In this document: piece by piece, positions 47,030-55,494 of the stretch
Position numbering within the stretch: position 1 is the stretch's first letter
How the letters are laid out: every line of letters starts with the position of its first letter
NCBI RefSeq assembly: GCF_000262465.1
Contig: NZ_CM001489.1
Location: forward strand, 3,633,502-3,697,501
Reading direction: 5' to 3'
DNA length: 64,000 bases
Source of the DNA: Frankia sp. QA3
GTDB lineage: Bacteria > Actinomycetota > Actinomycetes > Frankiales > Frankiaceae
Position numbers and translations under genes: made by a program
Notes under the pieces: model-generated
Told to the model about the DNA's origin: nothing
Database searches by the model: none
The model's input: the letters and a program-made list of their open reading frames with translations, nothing else

Positions 47030-48159
47030 CCGACCTGGCGGACATCGCCGGCTGGGCCTGCCCGGCCCCGCTGCGCGACCATCAGCGGGTGGTGCTGGGC
47101 CACGGCGGCGGCGGCGTGCTGACCAGCGAGCTAATCGAACACCTGTTCCTACCCGCGTTCGCGGCCGGCGGGTCGGCGACGCAGCGCGATCCGGCCTCGG
47201 CGTTGACGGGCGCGACGTTGACGGGCGCGACCTCGGCCGTGGCGGACGCGGCGCTGGCGGACGCGGCGGTCCTCGACGTCGGCGGGATCAGGCTGGCGTT
47301 CACGACGGACTCCTACGTCGTGCGGCCGCTGTTCTTCCCGGGCGGTTCGATCGGCGAACTCGCCGTCCACGGCACCGTCAACGACCTGGCCTGCCGCGGC
47401 GCGGTCCCGCTGGCGCTGTCGGCCGGGTTCATCCTGGAGGAGGGGCTGGAGCTCGCCGTCCTCGGCCGGGTGGCGCAGGCGATGGGCCGCGCCGCCGCCG
47501 CGGCGGGGGTGCGGCTGGCCACCGGCGACACCAAGGTCGTCGAGCACGGCCTCGCCGACGGCCTGTACGTCAACACCAGCGGCATCGGGCTCGTCCCGCC
47601 CGGGGTGGACGTCCGGCCCGACCGGGCGGCGCCCGGCGACCGGATCATCGTCTCCGGACCGATCGGCGAGCACGGGATCGCGGTGCTCAGCGTGCGCGAG
47701 GGGCTGGAGTTCGGCGGGGACGTCCATTCCGACACCGCGGCGCTGCACGGGCTGGTGGCCGCCATGCTGGCCGCGACCGTCCCCGGGGTGCACGCGCTGC
47801 GCGACCCGACCCGCGGGGGGCTGGCGACCGCGCTGTGCGAGATCGCCGCCGCGGCCGGGGCCGGGGTCGAGTTCACCGAGTCCGCGGTGCCGGTGCCGCC
47901 CGTGGTCGAGGCGGCCTGCGGCTTCCTCGGCCTCGACCCGCTACATGTGGCGAACGAGGGCCGGCTCGTCGCGTTCGTCGCCGAGGCCGACGCGGACGCG
48001 GTGCTCGCCGCGATGCGGGCGCACCCGGCGGGCCGCGACGCGGTCGTGATCGGCTCCGTCACCGCGGAGCATCCGGGTGTCGTCGTCGCCCGCACCGCGT
48101 TCGGCGGGACCCGCATCGTCGACCGGCCGCTCGGCGAGCAGCTCCCCCGCATCTGCTGA
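47026..48159 (+). CDS. hypE: Hydrogenase maturation protein HypE
   Basis: 377 residues from the GTG at 47026. An AIRS/PurM-fold enzyme that dehydrates the thiocarbamate made by HypF to a thiocyanate and donates CN. Motifs: [13 protein letters not shown] at the start, [43 protein letters not shown], and the obligatory C-terminal Cys (PRIC, C377). A short insertion with a LTGAT repeat is in the N-terminal loop. Last gene of the hup-hyp operon. Confidence 0.97.
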   Translation: MTDLADIAGWACPAPLRDHQRVVLGHGGGGVLTSELIEHLFLPAFAAGGSATQRDPASALTGATLTGATSAVADAALADAAVLDVGGIRLAFTTDSYVVRPLFFPGGSIGELAVHGTVNDLACRGAVPLALSAGFILEEGLELAVLGRVAQAMGRAAAAAGVRLATGDTKVVEHGLADGLYVNTSGIGLVPPGVDVRPDRAAPGDRIIVSGPIGEHGIAVLSVREGLEFGGDVHSDTAALHGLVAAMLAATVPGVHALRDPTRGGLATALCEIAAAAGAGVEFTESAVPVPPVVEAACGFLGLDPLHVANEGRLVAFVAEADADAVLAAMRAHPAGRDAVVIGSVTAEHPGVVVARTAFGGTRIVDRPLGEQLPRIC

Positions 48160-48732
48160 GGCGTCGGCCGAGCTCGGCCGTCCGCGCGCTCGGCGCCGGC
48201 GTGTCCCTGGGGCCTCGCGGGCCTGCCGCGGCTCATTGCCGTGGATGCGCCCGCCGCGGCGTCGCGGCCCGGTCGGTGACGCGCTTCGGCACGCGCTCCT
48301 GGCTGAGCCAGGACGAGGCGCCCACGTTCCGCGTGAGTCCTCAATGGTCGGTGGCCAAGGGGATCTGATCGGGTGGCGGGGGTCGCCTCGGGGTTCGGTG
48401 CGCCCACCGGCCACCATATCCTTCATATCTTTCTGTTACCAGTCGCGCACAGAATCATGTCGAGGCGTAATCACGGTTTTCGGCCCTGGAACCGTGGCCA
48501 AGCCTCGGCACGATCTGGCCGCAATCTGGCCGGAGACGAGACTGGCGGGCAGGCCCATGTGCGGGCGGCCGGGCCGGAGCACCCGCCGGTTGTCTGCCGG
48601 GAGGACGGGTCCGGGCGATCTCCTCCTTGGCCTGGAACCGGGTCTCGTCGCAGCATGCGCGGGTCCATGGCTGCGCGGCGAGCCAGTCGGCGCGGGTGCT
48701 CGCCCGGCGGACCGGCGAGGCCCGCCCCGGGC
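48160..48732. other. Intergenic region after hypE
   Basis: 573 bp. It starts with a perfect 16-bp palindrome (CGGCCGAG/CTCGGCCG, 48165-48180) close to the hypE stop, too tight to be a good loop terminator. A lower-GC patch lies around 48413-48482. No open frame on either strand looks coding and I see no RNA gene. Confidence 0.5.
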
Positions 48733-49401
48733 TCAGCCGGCGGCCCCGATCCGCACCACGCAGTCGCTGGCGGCCAGGTAGACCTGGCTGCGCCCGCCGG
48801 GGTCGAGTCTGACGGTCGGCGCGTCCTTCGTGGCGGTCGCAATGTCGACGTTCTCCCCACTGGCGAGATCGCGCAGCACGAATTCGCACGTCTCGCTGCC
48901 GTTGAAGTCCTTGACCTCGACCTCGACGGCGCCGGGGGCCTTGAAGGCGCTGCTGTCGCCGCTGTACTGGACGGTGAACGGCAGGGTCGCGTCGCCGCCG
49001 CCGGGCAGCGCGCTGAGCCGGCAGCCGGGCGAGGGCGGGGTGACGTCGAGCTCGTAGTCGCCGGGCTGATGGATCTGGAACGTCTTGTCCCCCCAGACGG
49101 TCTCCGACATCGTCAGCCCGGCCGGATTGCCGGCACCGTGCGGCGACACCGTGCAGCCCACGTCATCACCCGTCTGGCGGTCGGCGACGAGCAGCCGCCA
49201 CGGGCCGGTGGCGGTGTAGGTGAAGGTGGTCGGTGCGTCGTCGCCGCCGCCGCGAGTCAGCAGCACGGCGGTGACGGCCGCGGCCGCGAGCACGACGACC
49301 GCGGCGCCCAGCCCGAGCAGCCGAACGCGACGCCGGCGGCCCCGCCCGCCGGCGGAGTCCTCCGCGGGCGGGCGGCCCCCGCCACGCCCGACAGGTTCCA
49401 C
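48733..49401 (-). CDS. Membrane-anchored extracellular part of a Ser/Thr kinase (frame-shifted)
   Basis: A 222-residue frame starting with GTG and lacking a ribosome-binding site. It contains a basic stop-transfer stretch (GRGRRRRVRLLGLG), one membrane helix (AAVVVLAAAAVTAVLL) and a 165-residue beta-rich extracellular domain with paired cysteines. This is exactly what normally follows the Pro-rich linker of a bacterial PknB-like kinase. It overlaps the kinase frame by 145 bp in a different phase, so it is either the continuation after a frameshift or, less likely, a separate membrane partner. Confidence 0.65.
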   Translation of the reverse strand: MEPVGRGGGRPPAEDSAGGRGRRRRVRLLGLGAAVVVLAAAAVTAVLLTRGGGDDAPTTFTYTATGPWRLLVADRQTGDDVGCTVSPHGAGNPAGLTMSETVWGDKTFQIHQPGDYELDVTPPSPGCRLSALPGGGDATLPFTVQYSGDSSAFKAPGAVEVEVKDFNGSETCEFVLRDLASGENVDIATATKDAPTVRLDPGGRSQVYLAASDCVVRIGAAG

Positions 49402-50555
49402 GGAGGGGTCCCGGCGGACGCCGCCGCGGCTGCGGCGTTGTGCCCTTCGGCGGAAGGCGGGCCGCCGGCAGGGCTCGGCGGGGGCGACGGGATCGACGCG
49501 GGCGGGCCGCCGGACGGCGTCGGCGTCTGGACGGTCAGCGTCACGTCCGGCAGCGGGGCGATCCCGTCCAGGCGGCCCGAGCCATCGAGCCGGCCGGCGT
49601 CCTTCGTGTCCCTACCCGCCGCGGCGCCGAGACCCGCCGACGCACCGAGACCCGCCGACGCACCGAGACCCTCCGACGCACCGAGATCCTCCGACGCACC
49701 GAGGCCCGCCACGGCACCCAGGCCTGCCGCGTCCGCAAGGGCGGCGCGCAGGTCCGCGGCCGTGGGTCGCGCGCCGGGCTCGCGGGACAGCGACCGGCGG
49801 ACGAGCTCGCGCAGCGGCGGGGCGATCCGCGCATAGTCCACCCGGGGTTCCTCGTGGACGATCCGGTAGGTCACCGCGTCGGACGGGCCCTCCCCGTACG
49901 GCGGCTGCCCGGTGGCGCCGTAGCCGACCAGCGCACCCCAGGCGAACACGTCGGAGGCCGCCGCGGCCTCCCCTACGGTGATCTGCTCCGGGGCCAGCCA
50001 GGCCGGCGTACCGATCAGTGTTCCGGTCGCGGTGAGCTGGCCGGCGTCCCGCACCACGGCGACCCCGAAGTCGATGACGATCGGGCCGGTCGCCGTCCAC
50101 ATGACGTTGGACGGCTTGAGGTCGCGGTGGATGAGGCCGGCCGCGTGGATCGAGACGAGCGCGTCGGCGAGCCCGGCAGCGAGCCGCACCTGGTCGGCCT
50201 CGCTGAGTGCGCCGTGGCGGGTGAGGTGCTGGCCCAGGGTGGGGGCGGCGAGGAATTCCGTGGCGAGCCACGGCGGTTCGGCGGTGATGTCGAAGTCGAG
50301 GAGCTTGGCGGTGTGCCGGCCACTGACCCGGAAGCAAGCCTGCAGCTCGCGTTGGAAGCGGACCCGGAAGCTCGGCTCGTCGGCCAGCTCCGAACGGATG
50401 ATCTTGACGGCGACCCGGCCGAGCGGGCCGTCGCCGAGGTAGACCACCCCCATCCCGCCGCCGCCGAGGCGGCCGAGCAGGCGGTGCGGCCCGACCTGGA
50501 TGGGGTCGCTCAGGCGCAGAGCCGCGACCGCGACCTGTTCCGGGTCGGTTGACAT
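49257..50555 (-). CDS. Serine/threonine protein kinase (PknB-like catalytic part)
   Basis: 432 residues from an ATG preceded by GAGGAGAAG. The kinase domain is complete: glycine loop GRLGGGGMGVVYLG, K51 in VAVK, HRDLKPSN at 141-148, DFG at 160-162 and an APEQ activation segment. After it comes a linker of six GLGAS(A/E) units coded by an 18-bp repeat (about 49621-49710) and a Pro-rich tail. The frame ends in an Arg/Ser/Pro-rich stretch that reads through the membrane helix of the 48733-49401 frame out of phase. It is divergent from recQ across a 237-bp region with DnaA-box-like sites. Confidence 0.9.
   Translation of the reverse strand: MSTDPEQVAVAALRLSDPIQVGPHRLLGRLGGGGMGVVYLGDGPLGRVAVKIIRSELADEPSFRVRFQRELQACFRVSGRHTAKLLDFDITAEPPWLATEFLAAPTLGQHLTRHGALSEADQVRLAAGLADALVSIHAAGLIHRDLKPSNVMWTATGPIVIDFGVAVVRDAGQLTATGTLIGTPAWLAPEQITVGEAAAASDVFAWGALVGYGATGQPPYGEGPSDAVTYRIVHEEPRVDYARIAPPLRELVRRSLSREPGARPTAADLRAALADAAGLGAVAGLGASEDLGASEGLGASAGLGASAGLGAAAGRDTKDAGRLDGSGRLDGIAPLPDVTLTVQTPTPSGGPPASIPSPPPSPAGGPPSAEGHNAAAAAASAGTPPWNLSGVAGAARPRRTPPAGGAAGVAFGCSGWAPRSSCSRPRPSPPCC
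49621..49710. repeat. 18-bp tandem repeat in the kinase linker
   Basis: Units related to GACGCACCGAGACCCGCC, five to six copies with few mismatches, encode GLGAS-type repeats between the kinase core and its Pro-rich linker. Confidence 0.8.
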
Positions 50556-50715
50556 GACGCGATCTTCTCCTCGGCCCGGACCGCGCCCGCACCAAGGCCA
50601 TGGGATGGAAACTCCCGCCGGACTGGGCGTCGCGGTGACAAATCACCTGGATCGTAGCGAGCCCGCACCGCCCCGCCCATGGTCGTCGGCTTTCCGACCT
50701 CGACGAACGCCCCGG

Positions 50716-50743
50716 GCTGTGGACCACAGCGGTTGTCCACAGC
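50716..50743. promoter_or_regulatory. Inverted pair of DnaA-box-like sites upstream of recQ
   Basis: GCTGTGGA (50716-50723) and TCCACAGC (50736-50743) are perfect inverted repeats with a 12-nt spacer. The right arm lies in TTGTCCACA (50733-50741), which matches the actinobacterial DnaA-box consensus. The same arms occur upstream of ssb at 29768-29796. Located 50-77 bp before the recQ start. Confidence 0.55.
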
Positions 50744-50792
50744 CGCGGACCGCGGGGCCACCGACCCGGGCGGATGGCCGTAAGGTGGCCAG

Positions 50793-52730
50793 ATGACCTT
50801 GCCGCCCGGCTCCGAGAGGCATCCCGTCGACCCGTCGGGCGCCCCCGCCGGTGCTGCCGGAGCCCCCGGGAGTGCCGCCGCGCGGGTCCTGCGGCGGGTC
50901 TTCGGCTACGAGTCGTTCCGGTCCGGCCAGCGGGAGATCATCGAGCATGTCGTCGACGGCGGCGACGCGCTGGTCCTCATGCCCACCGGCGGCGGCAAGT
51001 CGCTGTGTTACCAGATCCCCGCCCTCGTCCGCCCCGGCACCGGGGTCGTGGTGTCCCCGCTCATCGCCCTGATGCAGGACCAGGTCGACGCGCTGCGGGC
51101 GCTCGGCGTGCGAGCCGGCTTCCTCAACTCCACCCAGGACCTCGACGAGCGGCGGGCGGTCGAGTCCGCCTTCCTCGCCGGTGAGCTCGACCTGCTCTAC
51201 CTCGCGCCGGAGCGGCTTCGCGTCGAGGCGACGCTGCGCCTGCTCGACCGGGGCTCGATCTCGCTGTTCGCGATCGACGAGGCGCACTGCGTCGCGCAGT
51301 GGGGGCACGATTTCCGGCCCGACTACCTGATGCTGTCGATGCTGCACGAACGCTGGCCGAGCGTGCCGCGCGTCGCGCTCACCGCCACCGCGACGCCGGA
51401 GACACACAAGGAGATCGCCGCCCGGCTGGGCCTGGCGGACGCCTACCACCACGTCGCGAACTTCGACCGGCCGAACATCCAGTACCGCATCGCGCCGAAG
51501 AAGGAGCCGAAGGCGCAGCTGCTGCACCTGCTGCGCACCGAGCACCCCGGTGACGCGGGCATCGTCTACTGCCTGTCGCGGGCCTCGGTCGAGAAGATCG
51601 CCGAGTTCCTGGCCGGCCAGGGGATTCCCGCGCTGCCGTACCACGCGGGGCTCGACAACCGCGTCCGGGCCGAGAACCAGGCCCGTTTCCTGCGCGAGGA
51701 CGGCATCGTCATGGTCGCGACGATCGCCTTCGGGATGGGCATCGACAAGCCGGACGTCCGCTTCGTCGCCCACCTCGACCTGCCGAAGTCCGTCGAGGGC
51801 TACTACCAGGAGACCGGGCGCGCCGGTCGGGACGGCCTGCGCTCCACCGCCTGGCTGGCCTACGGCCTGCAGGACGTCGTCCAGCAGCGCCGGCTCATCG
51901 ACGCCTCCCCCGGCGACGCCGCGCACCGCCGCCGGCTGGGCACCCATCTCGACGCCATGCTCGCCCTGTGCGAGACGGTCGAGTGCCGCCGCGTCGGCCT
52001 GCTCGCCTACTTCGGCCAACACGGCGCCGCGGCCTGCGGCAACTGCGACACGTGCCTCGAGCCACCGCAGTCCTGGGACGGCACGGTCGCCGCCCAGAAA
52101 CTGCTCTCCGCCGTGCTGCGCCTCGACCGGGAGCGCCATCAGCGCTTCGGCGCGGGCCACGTCATCGACATCCTGCTGGGCCGGTCGACGCCCAAGGTCA
52201 CCCAGCACCGCCACGAGACCTTGTCCGTCTTCGGCGTCGGCGAGGATCTGCGCGAGCTCGAATGGCGCGGGGTCGTGCGCCAGCTACTGGCCCAGGGACT
52301 GCTCGCCGTCCAGGGCGAACACGGCACGCTGGCGCTCACCGAGGCCAGCGCCGACGTGCTGCGCGGGACGCGCACGGTCGCGCTGCGTCGTGAGCCCGAG
52401 CGGGTCGCGCGGTCGAGTGCCAGATCCGGCGGCGACGCCACGGGCGGCGCGGGCCGGGCCCGGCGCGCCGCGCCGGTGGACCTGCCGGCGCAGGCGGTGC
52501 CGGTGTTCGAGAAGCTACGGGCCTGGCGCGGCGCCACCGCGAAGGAGCAGGGCGTCCCCGCCTATGTGATCTTCCACGACGCGACGCTGCGCGAGATCGC
52601 CACGCGGATGCCGACGAGTCTCGCCGACCTCGCCACGATCAGCGGCGTCGGCGAGAACAAGCTCGCCAAGTACGGCGAGCAGCTCCTCGACGTCCTCGCC
52701 GGGTCCACCGGGACTCCCGAACCAGACTGA
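50793..52730 (+). CDS. recQ: ATP-dependent DNA helicase RecQ
   Basis: 645-residue 3'-5' DNA helicase of recombination and repair. Order: SF2 core ([12 protein letters not shown] Walker [19 protein letters not shown]; motif IV-VI region [23 protein letters not shown] and [10 protein letters not shown]). Next come the RecQ zinc-binding motif with four Cys (CETVECRR...CGNCDTC), the RQC winged helix, and a C-terminal HRDC domain ([26 protein letters not shown]). The ATG has an AAGGTGG site. Full length and intact. Confidence 0.97.
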   Translation: MTLPPGSERHPVDPSGAPAGAAGAPGSAAARVLRRVFGYESFRSGQREIIEHVVDGGDALVLMPTGGGKSLCYQIPALVRPGTGVVVSPLIALMQDQVDALRALGVRAGFLNSTQDLDERRAVESAFLAGELDLLYLAPERLRVEATLRLLDRGSISLFAIDEAHCVAQWGHDFRPDYLMLSMLHERWPSVPRVALTATATPETHKEIAARLGLADAYHHVANFDRPNIQYRIAPKKEPKAQLLHLLRTEHPGDAGIVYCLSRASVEKIAEFLAGQGIPALPYHAGLDNRVRAENQARFLREDGIVMVATIAFGMGIDKPDVRFVAHLDLPKSVEGYYQETGRAGRDGLRSTAWLAYGLQDVVQQRRLIDASPGDAAHRRRLGTHLDAMLALCETVECRRVGLLAYFGQHGAAACGNCDTCLEPPQSWDGTVAAQKLLSAVLRLDRERHQRFGAGHVIDILLGRSTPKVTQHRHETLSVFGVGEDLRELEWRGVVRQLLAQGLLAVQGEHGTLALTEASADVLRGTRTVALRREPERVARSSARSGGDATGGAGRARRAAPVDLPAQAVPVFEKLRAWRGATAKEQGVPAYVIFHDATLREIATRMPTSLADLATISGVGENKLAKYGEQLLDVLAGSTGTPEPD

Positions 52731-52765
52731 ACCGGACCAAACCGGCGCGGTGCGCCCGGCCGGCG

Positions 52766-52795
52766 CGGTGCGGTGCGGTGCGGTGCGGTGCGGTG
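52766..52795. repeat. 5-bp microsatellite (CGGTG), 6 copies
   Basis: Six perfect CGGTG units lie in the 123-bp gap between the convergent recQ and methyltransferase genes. Prone to slippage; no function assigned. Confidence 0.9.
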
Positions 52796-52853
52796 CGCCT
52801 AGCCTGCGTCCCTGGTCAGCGTGCCGGACCCCCGTTCCTCGCCGAGATGCGGG

Positions 52854-53588
52854 TCAACTTCCGTCGGGGGCCGCCGCCGTACGGCCGGTGAACAGCGCCA
52901 CCTCGCCGACCTGCTCCAACGTGTGCTCGGCGAAGACGGCGGCAAGCGCCCGGCCGAGGTCGGCGGCGGTGTCCTCGGTGTTGTGCAGGATGCCGCGGCG
53001 GTTGAGCAGCCGAATCATGCGGCGGGCGCGCGGCGGTGTACTCGGCCCCGGCGCGAGGATCGTGCTGCCGAACACCACCGCGCCCGGTTCGAGCACCGCG
53101 GCGACATTGCCGAGGACGGCCGACGCCTTCTCGTCGAGCCGACCGGGGATGCAGTGCAGCAGGTAACCCACCCCGGCCGAGGTGAACGGCGCCCCGGGCA
53201 GGTCGGGAAAGGGCTCCAGCGCGTTCACGACGGCGGTGCGCACCTCGTGGTGGCGGATCCGGCGCGCCGTCCAGCGCAGGGTGTTCTCGTTGAGGTCGGC
53301 GAGGGTGACGGCCGCCCGCCCCGACCAGCGGGCCCGCGCCAGGTGATAGCCGGTGCCGACGCCGACCTCCAGGTGCCGGACGGTCGCGTGCGCGTTGTAC
53401 TGCCGGTTGATCACGGCGGCCGGGCAACGCCACACGTACCGGTTGTTCAACCAGGTCACCGAGATGTCGTACAGGGCGAGGGCCACCCACCCGTAGGTCG
53501 CGGCGCCGGCGCGGACCTCGGGCGAGGCCGCACCGACCGCGGCGGGCACGGGCCGGGCGGGCCGCCCGCGGCGGGAGAACCGTTGCAT
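52854..53588 (-). CDS. Class I SAM-dependent methyltransferase
   Basis: 244 residues; the ATG is preceded by GAGAGG. The Rossmann-like core has motif I VEVGVGTGYHLARA, an acidic motif II (VTLADLNENTLRW) and a post-I region VRTAVVNALEPFPDLPG. The N-terminal ~55 residues hold an Arg-rich start and a cluster of aromatic residues (WVALALYDISVTWLNNRYVWRCP). Most like small-molecule or ubiE-type methyltransferases. No DNA-methyltransferase NPPY/DPPY motif is present, so it is not an obvious restriction partner. Divergent from the nuclease-pseudokinase operon. Confidence 0.85.
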   Translation of the reverse strand: MQRFSRRGRPARPVPAAVGAASPEVRAGAATYGWVALALYDISVTWLNNRYVWRCPAAVINRQYNAHATVRHLEVGVGTGYHLARARWSGRAAVTLADLNENTLRWTARRIRHHEVRTAVVNALEPFPDLPGAPFTSAGVGYLLHCIPGRLDEKASAVLGNVAAVLEPGAVVFGSTILAPGPSTPPRARRMIRLLNRRGILHNTEDTAADLGRALAAVFAEHTLEQVGEVALFTGRTAAAPDGS

Positions 53589-53892
53589 GGCCTGCCTCTC
53601 GGCACTAGATGAACGGAAAACCGGGTAGGGCGCGAAGATATCCCGAATACCCGGCTCCGATTCGAAAGACCGCGCGAAAGGCCTGGCGGCCGCGAGCGGA
53701 TCGGTGCCCGGGAAATGGCGGTGCGGCGGAGTATGCGCCGTCCGGAGTGTCCGAGTCGGCGCCCGCGGCCCGCCCGGCGGGCCGTGACGGCGAGGCCGGG
53801 CGGAACGCCCCGAAGCAAGCCAGAGCAGGACGATTCAGCTAGGATCGGTCGGCCGATGTCTCCCTCCTCTGCCCCGGGAAGAGCGATCTCGC
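53589..53892. other. Divergent methyltransferase / nuclease-pseudokinase intergenic region
   Basis: 304 bp. A TAGGAT hexamer at 53840-53845, 48 bp before the operon start, could be a -10 element; no convincing -35 is seen. Lower GC than the flanking genes, with no coding signal. Confidence 0.45.
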
Positions 53893-55494
53893 ATGTCGGA
53901 TCCGCGCCTTGGCCCGTTCCCCGTCGACTTTCGCGTGCACGGCCTGCGCACACACAGCGAGGCCGGCGCACGTGATGATTTCGAACAGATGATCGCACAG
54001 CTCGTCGATGCGCTGCATCCGGGCGCCCGGCAGATAAGCGCCAACCCGGGTGACGCCGGGATCGATGTCTTCCTCGGCAGCCTCGATGACCGGATCATCG
54101 TCTGGCAGGCCAAATACTTCCTGCCACAGATACGGGAGAGCCATCGTGCGCAGATCAGGGACTCGTTCCGGTCCGCGGTGAGGAATGCGCGCGAGTACGG
54201 CTACCGGATCGACCGGTGGATTCTCTGCGTCCCCGGTTCGATGGACCATCCGACGGCGATGTGGTGGGACCGCTGGCGGCGCGAGCAGCAGGCGGCGACC
54301 TCGATCCGCATCGAGCTGTGGGACGAGAACGGCCTGCGTACCCGGCTCGGCCGGCCAGTGGCCGCGCACGTGCGCGCGGCGTACTACGCCTGGCCCAGCG
54401 CGGCCGGCTACGCCTGGTCGGGCACGGCGGACGGGCCGACGCCGGTCGTTGCTCCCCCGCCCGCGCGCCGCGCCGTACCCGCCGACGTGTCCTGGTCGGG
54501 CGGCGAGACGGTGCACGTGGCGGCCCACGCCTGCCTGCTGGAGGGGGACCCGCGGGAGCGGCGTGGCGGCGACGGATCCTGGGTGCTGCGGGAGGGGACC
54601 GCCTCGCTCACCGGTCCGCCGCCGCGCCCGGTGTGGTTTCGCCACGTCCTCGTGCGCCGGCCCGGGTTCGCGGCGGACGCGCAGCTCGCGACCGTGGACA
54701 GCCAGATCCGCCTGCTCGCCGAGATCGGCGGGCGGCCCGGCCTCCCCGAACTGATCGAGGGCCAGGTGACGCCAGTGGAGGCCGGCCTGCTCTCCGGCCG
54801 GCTGGCGGGCCCCACCTGGCGGGAGGTCTTCGGTCCCCCGCGCCGCGCCGAGCGGGGGTCGGCACGAACCCGCTCCCACCCGGTGCGGCCGAACGGATCG
54901 GGCTACCCGTCCCTTCGCTCGGCGGCAGGCCCGAGGCCCTGGGGAGCGCCGCCGGGCGAGGGGCGGGCGGCGCCGGCCCGCACGTGGGCGCCGAACCTGT
55001 CGACCGCCGTCGCCCTGCTGCGCACCGCCGCGGGCACGGGTGAGGTCCTCTCGGCCCTGCACGAGGCGGGGCACAGCCACCGGGCCCTGACCCCCGACGG
55101 CGTGATCCTGCCGGGGCCCGTCGCGCACGCGGCGCCGCCGGCGTTGCGCGACCTGGGGCTCGCCACGGTGGCCCGCCACGCCGGAGAAGGGCCGGCCGAG
55201 TACCGAGCCCCCGAACAGGAGCGCCTCGGGTTGCACGAACCGCGGGTCGGGGTGCGCACGGACGTCTTCCGGCTGGCGGCCATGGCCTACCACTGCCTGG
55301 CCGGCGTCACGCCGGCCCGCGGTGGGCCGGCGCCGCTGCGGGGGCTCCCGCTGCCGTTCCCGGTGCCGGACACCCTGGACGAGGTGCTGGTGCGGGCGCT
55401 CGACTCGGACCCGGCGCGGCGGCCCGCCCGGATCCGCGTCCTCGCCGACGCCTTCCGGGTCGGCGCCGACCATCTTGCCCGCACCGGCTACTGA
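53893..55494 (+). CDS. PD-(D/E)XK nuclease - pseudokinase fusion (candidate defence protein)
   Basis: 533 residues. N-terminal ~165: a restriction-endonuclease-like fold with a conserved acidic helix (D29/E31), D58 in GDAGIDVFLG and the Q72-A-K74 triad in IIVWQAKYF, a PD-(D/E)XK core with an intact metal site. Residues ~245-525 follow the whole protein-kinase fold but are degraded. HRD reads HRA (H396-R-A398), the catalytic-loop Asn is Gly, no clear ATP-Lys or glycine loop is seen, while DLG (420-422), APE (439-441) and the structural D457 remain. Thus a likely non-catalytic kinase. First gene of a three-gene operon; its TGA shares its A with the ATG of the next gene. Confidence 0.75.
   Translation: MSDPRLGPFPVDFRVHGLRTHSEAGARDDFEQMIAQLVDALHPGARQISANPGDAGIDVFLGSLDDRIIVWQAKYFLPQIRESHRAQIRDSFRSAVRNAREYGYRIDRWILCVPGSMDHPTAMWWDRWRREQQAATSIRIELWDENGLRTRLGRPVAAHVRAAYYAWPSAAGYAWSGTADGPTPVVAPPPARRAVPADVSWSGGETVHVAAHACLLEGDPRERRGGDGSWVLREGTASLTGPPPRPVWFRHVLVRRPGFAADAQLATVDSQIRLLAEIGGRPGLPELIEGQVTPVEAGLLSGRLAGPTWREVFGPPRRAERGSARTRSHPVRPNGSGYPSLRSAAGPRPWGAPPGEGRAAPARTWAPNLSTAVALLRTAAGTGEVLSALHEAGHSHRALTPDGVILPGPVAHAAPPALRDLGLATVARHAGEGPAEYRAPEQERLGLHEPRVGVRTDVFRLAAMAYHCLAGVTPARGGPAPLRGLPLPFPVPDTLDEVLVRALDSDPARRPARIRVLADAFRVGADHLARTGY

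Noticed and set aside
48165-48180. 16-bp perfect palindrome after hypE as terminator
   Set aside because: The dyad has no loop bases and no T-tract; it may form only a shortened hairpin, so no terminator is claimed.
48373-49836. 487-codon plus-strand frame across the hypE-kinase gap
   Set aside because: Composition is Ala/Pro/Arg-rich, it is mostly antisense to the kinase frames, and no ribosome-binding site or domain is seen.
50643-52214. 523-codon minus-strand frame opposite recQ
   Set aside because: Antisense shadow of recQ without recognisable domains.
52854-53588. Methyltransferase as the modification partner of the nuclease-pseudokinase operon
   Set aside because: It is divergently transcribed, lacks DNA-methyltransferase catalytic motifs and looks like a small-molecule enzyme.
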